Below are positions 54,264-64,000 of a DNA stretch of 64,000 nucleotides, piece by piece. The position numbers were made by a program, and so were the translations under genes. The first letter of the stretch is position 1, and every line of letters starts with the position of its first letter. The notes beneath the pieces were generated by a model, which worked only from the letters and a program-made list of their open reading frames with translations, was not told the DNA's origin and searched no databases. Source of the stretch: JACCTU01 sp963798985 (GTDB lineage: Bacteria > Actinomycetota > Thermoleophilia > Gaiellales > Gaiellaceae); the NCBI GenBank assembly GCA_963798985.1, contig CAWCVL010000007.1, forward strand, positions 930,001-994,000, in the 5' to 3' direction.

Positions 54264-55919
54264 TCAGAAGACCGGGGTCTCGCGCCAGACGCCCCACACC
54301 TCGCGCCAGACGTCGCACATCTCGCCCATCGTCACGTAGACGCGTGCGGCGTCCACGATCACCGGCATCAGGTTCACGTCGTCACGCGCGGAGGCCGCCT
54401 TCAACGCGGCGAGCGCCGCCTCGACCTTCGCCGAGTCCCGCCTCCCACGCAGGGCCTTCACGCGCTCGATCTGCTGCGGCTCCAGAGCCGGATCGATCTT
54501 CAGGATCTCGAGCGGCTGCTCGTCGTCCAACTGGTACCGGTTGACCCCGACGATGATCCGCTGCTTCGCCTCGACCTCCGCCTGGTAGCGGAACGATGCG
54601 TCGGCGATCTCTTGCTGGAGGAAGTTCTCCTTGATCGCCTCGACCACCCCGCCCAGGGCGTCGATCTGCGAGAAGTACTCGTAGGCCTGCCGCTCGAGCT
54701 CGTTCGTCAGATGCTCGACGTAGTACGACCCGCCGAGCGGATCGATCGTGTTCACGACGCCGGTCTCGTGCGCGATCACCTGCTGGGTCCGCAGCGCGAT
54801 TCGGACCGCATCTTCCGTCGGCAGCGCAAGCGCCTCGTCGAAGGAGTTCGTGTGCAACGACTGCGTCCCACCCAACACGGCCGCGAGCGCCTCGAGCGCG
54901 GTCCGGACGATGTTCACCTCGGGCTGCTGCGCGGTCAGCGAGACACCGGCCGTCTGCGTGTGGAACCGCATCAGCCACGACCGCGGCGACTTCGCACCGA
55001 ACCGGTCGCGCAGCTCGCGCGCCCAGATGCGGCGTGCCGCGCGGTACTTCGCGATCTCCTCGAAGAAGTCGAGATGCGCGTTGAAGAAGAACGAGAGCCG
55101 CGGCGCGAACGCATCGACGTCCAGACCGCGTTCGATTGCCCACTCGACGTACGTGAAGCCGTCGGCCAGCGTGAACGCGAGCTCCTGGGCAGCCGTCGAT
55201 CCGGCCTCGCGGATGTGGTACCCAGAGATCGAGATCGGATGCCACTTCGGCATCGCCGTCGAGCAGAACTCGACCATGTCGGTGACGAGCCGCATCGACG
55301 GCTCGGGCGGGAAGATGTACTCCTTCTGCGCGATGTACTCCTTGAGGATGTCCGTCTGGACGGTCCCGCGGAGCTCCGACATCGGCACGCCCTGCTCCTC
55401 GCCGACCACCGCGTAGAACGCGAGCAGCACCGCGGCCGGTGAGTTGATCGTCATCGACGTCGAGACGTCGCCGAGCGGGATCCCCGCGAACAGCGTCTCC
55501 ATGTCCTCCAGCGAATCGATCGCGACGCCTTCGCGCCCGACCTCGCCGATCGACCGCTCGTGATCCGAGTCGTAGCCCATCAGCGTCGGCATGTCGAACG
55601 CCGTCGAGAGCCCCGTCTGACCGTGGTCGAGCAGGTACCGGAAGCGCTCGTTCGTCTCCTCCGCCGTGCCGAAGCCGGCGAACTGCCGCATCGTCCAGAG
55701 CTTCCCGCGGTACATCGACGGGTACACGCCGCGCGTGAACGGATAGACGCCCGGGTAGCTCGTTTCCTCGACGTCGACGTTGTCGGCCGTGTAGAGGGCC
55801 TCGTTCTCGACCCCCGAGATCGTCGAGGAGAGCTCGCCCTCGCGCTCCGCCGTCGCCTCGTAGAGCTCTTTCCAGGCTTCGAGGCCCGAGGCCGAGCGCC
55901 GATCTTCGGTCGTCGCCAT
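54264..55919 (-). CDS. Methylmalonyl-CoA mutase, catalytic large subunit
   Basis: The barrel domain of the mutase interconverts methylmalonyl-CoA and succinyl-CoA. Landmarks: YPGVYPFTRGVYPSMY, MRQFAGFGTAEETNERFRYL, STAFDMPTLMGYDSDH, GYHIREAGSTAAQELAFTLA and GGTQSLHTNSFDEALALPTE. It is intact at 551 residues and lacks the B12 domain, which is encoded separately at 53106-53501. A TACAAT box 9 nt before the ATG implies its own promoter. Confidence 0.96.
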   Translation of the reverse strand: MATTEDRRSASGLEAWKELYEATAEREGELSSTISGVENEALYTADNVDVEETSYPGVYPFTRGVYPSMYRGKLWTMRQFAGFGTAEETNERFRYLLDHGQTGLSTAFDMPTLMGYDSDHERSIGEVGREGVAIDSLEDMETLFAGIPLGDVSTSMTINSPAAVLLAFYAVVGEEQGVPMSELRGTVQTDILKEYIAQKEYIFPPEPSMRLVTDMVEFCSTAMPKWHPISISGYHIREAGSTAAQELAFTLADGFTYVEWAIERGLDVDAFAPRLSFFFNAHLDFFEEIAKYRAARRIWARELRDRFGAKSPRSWLMRFHTQTAGVSLTAQQPEVNIVRTALEALAAVLGGTQSLHTNSFDEALALPTEDAVRIALRTQQVIAHETGVVNTIDPLGGSYYVEHLTNELERQAYEYFSQIDALGGVVEAIKENFLQQEIADASFRYQAEVEAKQRIIVGVNRYQLDDEQPLEILKIDPALEPQQIERVKALRGRRDSAKVEAALAALKAASARDDVNLMPVIVDAARVYVTMGEMCDVWREVWGVWRETPVF

Positions 55920-55928
55920 CGCCGAGCG

Positions 55929-55934
55929 ATTGTA
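55929..55934 (-). promoter_or_regulatory. -10 box before the mutase large subunit gene
   Basis: TACAAT on the minus strand is followed by CGCTCGGCG and then ATG, nearly identical to the moxR start region (TACAAT-CGATCCGCG-ATG). No Shine-Dalgarno is visible. Confidence 0.55.
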
Positions 55935-56168
55935 CGGACGGGGAAACGCCGCCTCGGTCGTCGCACATGCGCCTGTGAGCGGAGAACCACGGGGCGATGG
56001 CCCGCTAGCGGCGCGAAATCTACTCAAACCTTCTGCGGAACCGACTCGGTCGAGCGATCTCCACGGGACCCTTGCCGGATCCCGCTTACTGACCCACGAT
56101 GACTTCATGACGGGGGCCACAGCCGAGGACCACGGACGCATGGTCCTCCGGCCGAAACGGAGCCGCCG

Positions 56169-56837
56169 ATGAGGCGCGCGCGCGTCCTGGTCGCCGACCC
56201 GCTGCCCCTGTTCCGGACGGGCGTCCGCAACCTGCTCAGGCGTGAGAGCGACCTCGAGGTGCTCGAGGCGAGCAGCTCCGACGAGGCCGCTGTACTGCTC
56301 GCGGGCGGCTCTGCGGAGATCGCCCTCATCGACCTCGGCCTGCCTCCTACTGGAGGCATCGACCTGGTCCGCCGCGTACGTTCGCGGACCCGCGCGGCGA
56401 TGATCGTCTGGTCGCTCGAGCCGTCCCGCGACGCAGTGCTCGAGTCGATCACCGCGGGCGCCCACGGCTTCTTGCACAAGGAGATCTCGCCGACCGGGCT
56501 CGTGCGTGCGCTGCGGGGAACCGTGAACGGCGAAGCGCCGCTGTCGCGCGACATGGCGGCGCTGATGATCGACGCGATCCACACGCTCGAAGCACGGTCG
56601 CAGGCGCGCGAGCGCGCGGCGGTGCTCTCGGAGCGGGAGAAGGAAGTGCTCGCGTTCGTCGCGCGCGGCGCGCGGAATCGCGAGATCGCCGAGGAGCTCG
56701 AGATCTCCGAGTTCACGGTCAAGCGGCACATGCAGAACATCCTCCAGAAACTGGACGTGCCTTCGAGGCGCGCGGCGGCGGCGTTCTACGTCTCGGCGTA
56801 CCGCGACGAAGCGGTCGCGGAGGGGAGGTCGGCATGA
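56169..56837 (+). CDS. NarL-type response regulator
   Basis: The receiver domain keeps the phospho-accepting aspartate in IALIDLGLP, the serine switch in MIVWSLEP and the lysine in HGFLHKEISP. The C-terminal LuxR helix-turn-helix reads LSEREKEVLAFVARGARNRE and SEFTVKRHMQNILQKLDV. 222 residues. GGAG lies 6 nt before the ATG. No histidine kinase gene is nearby. The stop overlaps the next gene's ATG. Confidence 0.9.
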   Translation: MRRARVLVADPLPLFRTGVRNLLRRESDLEVLEASSSDEAAVLLAGGSAEIALIDLGLPPTGGIDLVRRVRSRTRAAMIVWSLEPSRDAVLESITAGAHGFLHKEISPTGLVRALRGTVNGEAPLSRDMAALMIDAIHTLEARSQARERAAVLSEREKEVLAFVARGARNREIAEELEISEFTVKRHMQNILQKLDVPSRRAAAAFYVSAYRDEAVAEGRSA

Positions 56838-57202
56838 GCGAGCGCGAGGCGCCGCTCGTCGCCGTGATCTGCGCGGTGCCGCTGCTCGGCGAGGCGGTGA
56901 CGGGCGCGCTCGACGGCCTCGCAGAGTGCAAGTTCATCCCGGCGCGCCAGCCCGAGCTCGGCGGTCTCCTGAAGTCGCTCCAGCCGGACGCGATCGTCGT
57001 CGACGACGAGCAGGAAGGCGCGGTCGCGGCGACGTACGCGCGGTTCGCGCGGGTGCCGGTGATCTTGATCTCGCTGCGCGAGAACACGGTGCAGCTGCTC
57101 GACGACGGACGCTGGGTGTACCCGGAGGAAAGTGGCGCGTCGGCGGAGTCGATCCGCAACCTCGTCGCCGGCGGGATCTACGGCCGCCGGGCGCTGCGTT
57201 GA
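56834..57202 (+). CDS. Stand-alone pseudo-receiver-like protein
   Basis: 122 residues that thread like a receiver domain without an output domain: PLVAVICAVPLLGEAVTGAL, DAIVVDDEQEGAV and VPVILISLRENTVQLLDDGR. An aspartate sits near the phosphorylation site, but the conserved lysine is missing, so normal phosphotransfer is doubtful. It is translationally coupled to the NarL regulator by ATGA. It may bind and modulate that regulator; the role is unknown. Confidence 0.65.
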   Translation: MSEREAPLVAVICAVPLLGEAVTGALDGLAECKFIPARQPELGGLLKSLQPDAIVVDDEQEGAVAATYARFARVPVILISLRENTVQLLDDGRWVYPEESGASAESIRNLVAGGIYGRRALR

Positions 57203-57959
57203 CGCGCACCGACGGACTCCTGCTCGTCGAGCAGGTGCCTAAGAACGCATTCGGGTCGTCGAGAAAACCCTTCGTCAGACGGTAGGGCTCGGAGTCCTCG
57301 TACGCCGACTCGCAGAGAGGCCGTCGCCGAACTCGAAGATCGCCGCGTCGGGGTAGGCCGAGCAGGATCGGCGAGTGCGTCGCGATGACGAACTGCGAGC
57401 TCGAGCGCGGCGAGCTCGTGATCCGGCGCAGCAGCGCGAGCTGGCCGCTGCGGCGAGAGCGCCGCCTCGGGCTCGTCGAGCATGTACAGGCCGCTCGGCG
57501 CCGAAGCGGTTGAGCACCAGCGCGATGAACGACTCGCCGTGCGACTGCTCGTGCAGCGGACGACCGCCGTACGAGCTGCTCGATCGCCGCCGCGCGCTCC
57601 GACCTCCGTCGCGACGTTGAAGAAGCTCTCCGCCCGCAGGAAGAACGCGTTCCGCGGCCCGCTCGAGCCTTCGACGCACCGAGCGCTCGTGAGCTCGAGT
57701 GCGACGAGCGCGTCGCGAACTTGAAGTTGCCGGCTCCCGCCCTCCGCGTTGAAGCCGCCGCCACGGCGATCGCCTCGATGAGCGTCGACTTGCCGCTGCC
57801 GTTCTCGCCCGACGAAGAACGAGACCCGCGGGTCCAGGTGATCGGCGTGTAAACGAGGCTGCGGATCGCCGGGATCTCGAGCGCGTAGTCGGCACCGTCC
57901 CGATCATTCGCCGAGACGCGGGAGAGGTACGGATCGTCCATCGCGCGGACGGTAATCAT
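57178..57959 (-). CDS. Predicted ATPase of the COG3910 type
   Basis: An ABC/SMC-like ATPase of about 260 residues. The N-terminal region reads LEIPAIRSLVYTPITW, then Walker A GENGSGKSTLIEAIAVAA. Later pieces are NFKFATRSSHS, LHEQSHGESFIALVLNRFG (signature), MLDEPEAALSPQR (Walker B) and QFVIATHSPILL. At least five frame breaks occur. The ATG at 57959 has GAGG 5 nt upstream. The 3' end converges with the pseudo-receiver gene by about 25 bp. The biological role of the family is unclear. Confidence 0.8.
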
Positions 57960-58112
57960 CGAAGCCTCGACCTCGACTCGAGGTCGACCGCGCAGAGCCG
58001 TAACGGAGCCCCGCTTCCATCCGCTCGAAGAAGGCTCACCCAAAAGGGGGAACTTCCTAACGCAATTCCGGAGTTGCCCCTCCCGGACTACAGGTACCCG
58101 GGCGTTTCTCCG

Positions 58113-61100
58113 ATGCCTTCTCTACGTGCGGGCACGCACGTGCGATGGAAGGCGAGTCTTGGCGAGCAACTCCGAACTGCGGCGATCGGCAAAGCGCTCG
58201 GCATCTGCCGGGCGCTTCCGCATGCCTCGGTTCGCGCTCGCTCCGCCCTTGGGGTGGGACTCGTCTGCTTGCTGCTCCTGGCTCAGCTCGCCAGCCGACA
58301 GGAGCAGCAGGCAAAGCCCGAGCTCGGCTTCCTGACGACGGCGCTGGGTGCGCCGCAAGCAACTGCGTCCCTCGTCAGGAAGCCGGCGAAGGGTGTTCGT
58401 CTGCGTGTCGCCGACACCGCCGAGTTCCATCGCGGTGACGCGACGGTCGCGCTCGGGCTTACAGGTGCAACCGGCGCGTGGAAGCGCCACCTTCGCGGCG
58501 CGACGCGCTCGACACCGTGGGGGAGCGAGTCGATCGTCTTCCGCGGCGAGTACGGCCTCGAGCACTACTCGAGGGTCCTCGAGCACCAGGGCACACGAAC
58601 GTGGCGTTGGTCGCTGGACTCGAACGGGCTTGCGCCCCGCCTGGCGGCGGACGGCGGCGTGGACTTCTTCGACGGAAACCGCAGCGCGGGCGTCCGCGTC
58701 GAGCCGGCCAAGATCTTCGATGACGCGCGTCGTGACATCACGCCCGAGGGGGCCGGCTGGTCGCTCGAACGCAGCGACGCCGGGTGGACGCTCGCCCTCG
58801 AGCTCGACGACTCCGACCTCCCTCTCCCTACGTCATCGACCCGAACATCTCCCGCACGGGGTCCAACACCGCGGCCGCCGGCGACGTCACCTCACTCGCG
58901 ATCACGAAGCCCGGCAACGTCGGCAACATCTTGATCGCACAGATCGCCGTCCGGAACAACGCGACCATCAACGCGCCGGCGAACTGGAACGCAGTCGGGA
59001 CGCAGCAGAACTCGGGCACGGGCATTACGCAGGCCGTCTTCTGGGCAACTCACACCGCGGTGCTCTCGACGACCTTCACGTGGACGGGCGCCGTCCACGC
59101 GGCGGGTGAGATCGCGGCGTACGCCGACGTCCACCCGACGAGCCCGATCGACGCGTCGGGCCAGGGCTCCGGTACCAGCGCGAGTGCCAGCGCCCCGAGC
59201 ATCACGACGAACTTCGCGAACTCGAGGGTTGTCCCGCTCTACAGCGCTTCGGGGAACACGACGGCGACGCAGGATGGCTTGCAGGCCGTGACGCAGTTCA
59301 GCACCGCGATCAGCACCGGAACCGCCAGCTCCCGGATCGCGTCCGCGCCTCGGACGGGCTCCAGGCGGTCGCAGGCGGGTCGGGGGCCAAGACAGCCACG
59401 CTCAGCGGATCGGTCGCCTGGGCCGCGCACAACGTGGCGCTCCGCCGCGAGCCGCCAGACGGCCTCGGGACGATGTCGTCGGATCGCGCGAACGTCGCCG
59501 CGTCATCGACCGGCAACACGCTCGTGTGGACGTACACCGCGCCCGCCGACGGACTCGTGAACGGCGAGGTTCGTCTCACCGTGCCTGCGAGTTGGAGCGC
59601 CCCATCGTCGACCGGCAGCGCCGCCGGGTTCACGCAGGTCTCGGCCGGGACGCTCACCTTCTCGTCCCAGGTGATCATCGTCAGCAGCCTCACCCTGGCA
59701 GGAAGCGCAGCGTTCACCATCACCTACGGATCGACAGCCTCGAGCGGTCCCGGTGCAACTGCTTCCGGTACCACCGGCGCGGTCACCTGGACGACCCAGC
59801 AGAAGGGCACCGTCGGCGGGACGCTGACCAACATCACAACGCAGCCGACCGTGACGCAGAACGCGGTCAACGGGTCGGGAACGATCAGCGCCTCGCGCTC
59901 GAACGTCGCCGCATCCTCGACGGCGAACACGATCACCCTCACGTACACCGCCGCCGCCGGGGGGATGGCCGGCGGCTCAGTTTCGATCGACGTCCCCGCG
60001 AGCTGGAGCGCGCCCTCCACGGCTGGAGCCGCGAACGGCTACACGACCTCCACCACCGGCACCGTCGCAGTCGTCGGCCAGACGGTCACGGTTTCCGGAG
60101 TCACGCTCGCGGCGGCGGCGACCTTCGACATCGTCTACGGCTCGACCGCAGGCGGCGGGAGCGGCGCGACCGCGAGCCCCACACTCGGCGCCGTCACCTG
60201 GCAGGCGAAGCAGCGGTCCATCAACGTTGGCACCCTGGTCAACCTCACCAGCTCGCCCTCGATCACGCAGAACGCGCCAAACGGCTCCGGGACGGCGTCA
60301 GCCAACGTCAGCGCAGTCACCGCCTCCTCGACGGGCAACACGGTGACGTTTTCCTACACCGTCGCGACCGGCGGGATGTCGAGCGGTTCGATCTCCGTCG
60401 ACGTTCCGGCGAGTTGGAGCGCACCTTCCACCACGGGCACCGCGAACGGCTACACGACCTCCACCGCGGGTGCAGTCTCGGTCGCGGGTCAGAAGATCAC
60501 CGTGTCGGGGATCACCCTGTCGGCGGCAGCGACGTTCGACGTCGTCTACGGGTCCATCGCCGGTGGCGGAAGCGGCGCGACCGCGAGCTCGGCCACGGGC
60601 GCTACGACGTGGCCGGTGGCGCAGCGGTCGGTCAACGTCGGCACGCTGGTCAACCTCGCCAGCTCGCCCTCGATCACGCAGTACGCGGCGAACGGCTCCG
60701 GCACGGCAACCGCGAATGTCTCGAACGTCGCCGCCTCGTCGACCGGCAAGACGATCACGCTCACCTACACCGCCGCGGCAGGCGGCATGAACAGCGGCTC
60801 GATCTCGATTGACGTTCCGAGCGGCTGGAGCGCGCCTTCGACGACCGGCACGGCGGCAGGCTACACGACCTCGACCGCCGGGACGGTTTCCGCGGCCGGC
60901 CAGACGATCACCGTCTCGAGCCTCACGCTCGCCGGTGCCGGAACGGTCGACGTCGTGTACGGGGCGACCGGCGGCGGTGGGACCGGCGCGACGGTGACGT
61001 CCTCGACCGGCGCACAGACGTGGCTGGCAAAGCAACGCTCGCTGTCCAGCGGGACGCTCGTCAACCTCGCTGCGTCGCCCTCGATCATCGTGAACGCCGC

Positions 61101-64000
61101 GGACGGTTCGGGAACGCTGACGACACCGACCGCGAACGTCGCCGCCTCTTCGACCGGGAACACGCTCACCTTTACCTATACGGCGGCTGCGGGTGGGATG
61201 GGCAGCGGCTCGATCTCGATCGACGTGCCGAGCGGGTGGAGTCCGCCCTCGACCACGGCGACCGCGGCGGGCTACACGACCTCGACCGCGGGCTCGGTCT
61301 CTGTCGCAGGCCAGACGATCACGGTCTCCAGCCTCACGCTCGCCGGTGCCGCAACCGTGGACGTCGTCTACGGCGCGACCGGTGGCGGTGGCCCCGGCGC
61401 AACCGTAACTTCGTCGATCGGTGCCCAGACGTGGCAGGGCAAGCAGCGCTCGACCGGCTCCGGCTCACTCGTGAACCTCGGCGCGTCTCCGTTGGTGACG
61501 GTCAATGCGGCCAACGGCTCGGGAACCCTGACGACCGGTACGAGCAACGTCCTGGCCGGGACGAGCGGCAACACGCTCACCTTCACGTATACGGCGACCG
61601 CGGGCGGCATGTTCAACGGGTCGATCTCGATCGACGTCCCGAGCGGCTGGAGTGCGCCCTCGACGACCGGCACCACGGCGGGCTACACGACCTCGACCGG
61701 CGGAACGGTCTCCGTCGCGGGTCAGACGATCACCGTCTCCAGCCTGGCGGTGGCCGGAGGCGGCACCGTCGACGTCGTCTACGGCGGGACCGGCGGCGGT
61801 GGCCCGGGCGCGGTGGCGACCACGACTCCGGGCGCGCAGACCTGGCAGGGCACGCAGCGCTCGACCGGCTCCGGCTCGCTCGTGAACCTCGGTGCGTCCC
61901 CGTCTGTGACGGTCGACCCCGTGGACGGGACCGGTACGGCAAGCGCAGCTCCTACGAACGTCGGCTCCGGCTCCCTCGCGAACACGATCACCATGACGTA
62001 CACCGTCGCCGTTCCGATGACAAGCGGCGCGATCTCCATCGACGTTCCGGCCGGCTGGAGCGCCCCTTCGACGACCGCGACCGCCGCCGGCCACACCACG
62101 TCGACGTCGGGCGCCGTCTCGGTCGCCGGGCAGGCGATCACGGTCTCGAGCCTGACGCTCGCTGCTGCTGGCACCGTGGGACGTCGTTTACGGCGAGACC
62201 GGCGGCGGCGGACCGGGCGCCACCGCTCCCGCGGACGCCGGCGCACAGACCTGGCAGGTGCAACAGAAAGCGTTCGCGTCCGGGACGCTGACCGACCTCG
62301 CGTCTTCGCCGAGCATTGCCGTGAACGCCCGCCCAGCCGCGCCGTCAGGGCTCGCGACCGCGCCGGTCTCTCCTGCGAATGACGCATCGCCGGAGGTGAC
62401 CGGAACGGCTCCCGGCGGATCGACTGTCGAGCTCTACACCACCGCAGACTGCGCCGGCTCCGTCGCGGCGAGTGGTACCGCGGCGCAGTTCGCCGGCGGT
62501 TGGGGTCACAATGACGGTACCCGACAACGCGACGACGAGCTTGAGCGCGACCGCAACGGATGCGTTGAACGGCGTCTCGCTCTGCTCGAGCGTAACCAGC
62601 TATACGGCCGATTCCGTGGCACCGAGCGCGCCGTCCTCGCTCGCGACGAACCCGGCGTCGCCTGCGAACGACAACGACCCGCGGATCACCGGCACCGCCG
62701 AAGCCGGCTCCACCGTCAACGTCTACGCCACCAACGACTGCACCGGCGGCTCCGTCGCCTCCGGCACCGCCGCAACCTTCGGCGAGCCGCCGGGCTCAAC
62801 CCCGCGACGTCGCGGACAACTCCTCGACCTCGTACACGGCGCGAGCAACGGACGCGGCGGGCAATCAGTCCGCCTGCTCGAGCGCGGCCGGCTACGTCGA
62901 GGACTCGACCAACCCGTCGTCGACGGTCACCTTCCCGACGTCCGGCGGCGTCTACGGCAACGGCTCCTGGAGCACCGCGACCGGCGCGGTCGTGACCTTC
63001 CCCTCCTCGGGCGGCATCTACGGCTCCGCAGGCTGGGCGGACATCGCAGGCACGGCGTCCGACGGCGTCGCGCTCGACAAGGTCGAGGTCTCGATCAAGC
63101 GCGTGTCCGACAACCAGTACTGGAACGGCACCGCCTTCGCCGACGGCACCGAGAACTGGCGCCTCGCGACCGGAACCGCCTCGTGGTCGCTCGCCTTCCC
63201 GACCGTCAACTTCCCCGCCGACGACGACTACGTCGTTCGCGTCCGCGCGACCGACACTGCTGCGAACCCGGAGACGCCGAACTCGTACTCGCTGACCTAC
63301 GACACCGCGGCGCCCAACACGACGATCACCGCGCGGCCGAGCAACCCGACCAACGCGACCGGCGCCTCGCTTCTCCTTCAGCGCGAGCGAAGGCGGCTCG
63401 ACGTTCGAGTGCCAGCTCGACGGCGGCGGCTGGTCGTCCTGCACCTCGCCCAAGAGCTACACGGGCCTGAGCCAGGGCTCGCACACCTTCGACGTCCGCG
63501 CCACCGACGCCGCGGCGAACACCGATGCGAACGCCGGCGAGCTTCACGTGGACGATCGACACCGCGGCGCCGGACACGACGATCACCGCCCAGCCGAGCA
63601 ACCCGAGCAACTCGGCGAACGCCGACTTCTCCTTCACCTCCAGCGAGGGCGGCTCGACCTTCGAGTGCCGGCTCGACGGCGGCGGCTGGTCCTCCTGCGC
63701 CAGCCCGAAGAGCTACACCGGCCTGAGCGACGGCTCGCACACCTTCCAGGTCCGCGCAACCGACGCCGCCGGCAACACCGACGCCGCTCCGGCGAGCTTC
63801 ACGTGGACGGTCGACGCGGCCGCGCCCGACACCACCATCACCGGGCAGCCGAGCGACCCGTCGAACGACGCCGCGCCGAGCTTCTCATTCACCTCGTCCG
63901 AGGGCGGCTCGACGTTCGAGTGCCAGCTCGACGGCGGCGGCTGGTCGTCCTGCTCGACCCCGAAGGGCTACGCCGGCTTGAGCAACGGCTCGCACACCTT
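58113..64000 (+). CDS. Giant secreted repeat protein, partial (window edge)
   Basis: An N-terminal hydrophobic segment (SALGVGLVCLLLLAQLAS) acts as signal or anchor. A domain of about 200 residues ends LPLPYVIDPNISRTGS. Seven repeats of 137 residues follow, then Ig-like modules (SPANDASPEVTGTAPGGSTV) and at least three 85-residue repeats with ECQLDGGGWSSC. More than 1960 residues lie in the window. Frame breaks near 58825, 59400, 62180, 62500, 62790, 63385 and 63540 occur. The start is uncertain: ATG 58113, or an upstream TTG at 58074. It is probably a cell-surface adhesin; no anchor is in view. Confidence 0.75.
59491..62330 (+). repeat. Seven tandem 411-bp repeats in the surface protein
   Basis: The segment encoding WSAPST recurs at 59593, 60004, 60415, 60826, 61237, 61648 and 62056: five intervals of 411 bp and a last one of 408 bp. 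Each unit encodes about 137 residues with the elements ASSTGNT, SIDVPSGWSAPSTTGT, YTTSTAG, TVSSLTLAGA and VDVVYG. The units look like beta-sandwich domains. Confidence 0.88.
63340..64000 (+). repeat. At least three tandem 255-bp repeats in the surface protein
   Basis: Units anchored at GGSTFEC occur near 63392, 63648 and 63903, a period of 255 bp (85 residues) once a frame break is allowed for. Each encodes FSFTSSEGGSTFEC, LDGGGWSSC, SYTGLSDGSHTF, VRATDAAGNTD and APDTTIT. Two cysteines per unit may form a disulfide. The array continues beyond the window. Confidence 0.85.

Overview
The window is about 64 kb of very GC-rich DNA carrying housekeeping genes of an actinobacterial type. The comF-hpf-secA-prfB-ftsE-ftsX order, a MerR gene beside ahcY, many GTG/TTG starts with 4-bp GTGA overlaps, and promoters whose -10 box sits directly before the start codon all point to Actinomycetota. 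The overall character suggests a deep-branching class such as Thermoleophilia, but the class is an inference and no 16S gene is present. Many genes are broken by single-base insertions or deletions that often compensate each other. Their number, and the intact motifs on both sides, fit an incompletely polished long-read or metagenome assembly better than real gene decay. I therefore give full gene extents and note where the frame breaks.

Layout. 1-9.4 kb (mostly minus): start of ftsX, ftsE, prfB with its programmed frameshift, a divergent alkyl-DHAP-synthase-like gene facing glpD, secA, an unknown gene, hpf and comF. 9.5-16.4 kb (minus): a cell-surface sugar block (two sugar nucleotidyltransferases, a sugar-phosphate cupin, UDP-glucose dehydrogenase, an LCP ligase) with ahcY and a MerR regulator embedded in it. 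16.4-20 kb: metH with an unusual leader. 20.2-22.2 kb: atpD and atpC, cut off from the other ATP synthase genes. 22.8-28.7 kb: an oligopeptide ABC transporter (oppA-B-C-D-F). 28.8-34.2 kb: a MoxR/DUF58/vWA (Bat-like) operon. 34.3-39.5 kb: atpZ-like, atpI-like and atpB-E-F-H-A-G. 39.6-47 kb: a hydrolase, a WecA-like transferase, upp, glyA, tsaC, prmC, prfA, a DUF1385 gene and rpmE. 47-56 kb: threonine dehydratase, ETF-quinone oxidoreductase, etfA, etfB, an M23 peptidase, enoyl-CoA hydratase and a two-subunit methylmalonyl-CoA mutase with a metallo-hydrolase gene between its subunits. 56-64 kb: a NarL-type regulator with a pseudo-receiver partner, a predicted ATPase, and a giant repeat-rich surface protein that runs off the end.

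The genes form recognisable functional groups: protein export and translation termination/hibernation, the methyl cycle (metH, ahcY), ATP synthesis, beta-oxidation electron transfer feeding propionyl/methylmalonyl-CoA metabolism, and cell-envelope assembly. The least explained features are the split ATP synthase operon, a 92-bp repeat placed twice after a stop codon, a metH leader with two mutually exclusive structures, a set of apparently leaderless promoters, and the terminal surface-protein locus.
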